Source: Chloroflexi bacterium CG23_combo_of_CG06-09_8_20_14_all_45_10 (GTDB lineage: Bacteria > Chloroflexota > Dehalococcoidia > GIF9 > AB-539-J10). Taken from it: a stretch of 6,095 nt of DNA. The notes beneath the pieces were generated by a model. That model had not been told where the DNA came from. It searched no databases and saw only the letters and a program-made list of their open reading frames with translations. The translations under genes and the position numbers were made by a program. This document shows positions 5,990-6,095 of this stretch, piece after piece. The stretch covers positions 1 to 6,095 of the forward strand of contig PCSL01000046.1 of the NCBI GenBank assembly GCA_002772325.1, read 5' to 3'. Within the stretch, counting starts at the first letter, position 1. Each line of letters begins with the position of its first letter.

Positions 5990-6095
5990 AAGACGTGAAA
6001 TTCCAAATCCGAAATTCTAAACCCTAAACAAGCTCAAAATTCAAATCTCAAATGTTCAAAACTGTTTTGGATTTTGAATTTTGGTCATTTGAATT
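5990..6095. repeat. AT-rich dispersed repeat with inverted arms, running off the window
   Basis: The segment is built of related words: GAAATTC occurs at 5997-6003 and 6011-6017. CAAAATTCAAA (6035-6045) and TTTGAATTTTG (6073-6083) form a perfect 11-bp inverted repeat around a 27-nt spacer, and CATTTGAATT begins another unit at the edge. 'AAATTCTAAACCCTAAACAA' followed by 'TTTGGATTTTGAATTTTGG' is a repeat style seen between genes in several uncultured bacterial lineages. It has no coding capacity and begins about 25 bp after the membrane-protein remnant stops. Confidence 0.55.

Overview
This is a bacterial window from a genome that carries many small dispersed repeats and decayed genes. Base composition is moderate, somewhat AT-leaning. 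The intact material is housekeeping or respiratory: a CcdA-type thiol:disulfide transporter followed by a lipoprotein, a tRNA-Ala(UGC), and the translational GTPase TypA/BipA. My best guess for the source is an uncultured Chloroflexota (Dehalococcoidia-like) bacterium. That rests on an overall impression of the TypA protein and the repeat types, with no decisive marker, so it is weak.

Layout. Bases 1-800 (minus strand) hold a two-gene unit: ccdA, then 4 bp later the start of a lipoprotein that runs off the window. This looks like a cytochrome c maturation or extracytoplasmic thiol-redox operon. Bases 816-1390 have no intact gene. They hold an imperfect palindromic repeat (972-1088), a short plus-strand fragment resembling the N-terminus of a RecB/PD-(D/E)XK nuclease (1134-1277), an extended -10 promoter, and a 95-bp palindromic element with apparent 10-bp target duplications inserted just ahead of the tRNA-Ala gene. 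Bases 1595-1983 hold a truncated minus-strand piece of a SpoU-type rRNA methyltransferase (N-terminal domain only) with an 18-bp inverted repeat over its upstream end. Bases 2063-3895 are a full-length typA on the minus strand. Just upstream of it lies an interrupted reading frame (3912-4112) that I could not identify.

The plus-strand right third is dominated by decay. A heavily damaged IS5/IS1182-like DDE transposase (4504-5463) carries an internal stop, a central deletion filled by an in-phase array of seven heptamers, a one-base frameshift, and a premature stop at the C-terminal end. It is followed by a hairpin, a small three-helix membrane protein gene broken by loss of one A in a short A run (5668-5963), and an AT-rich dispersed repeat that runs off the end.

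I found no complete new system, CRISPR array, phage module or toxin-antitoxin pair. The most informative signal is how repeats and insertions relate to genes: a repeat element between a promoter and its tRNA, a heptamer array in the gap of a transposase gene, and gene stumps next to repeats. The window looks like typA and a redox operon surviving in an eroding neighbourhood.
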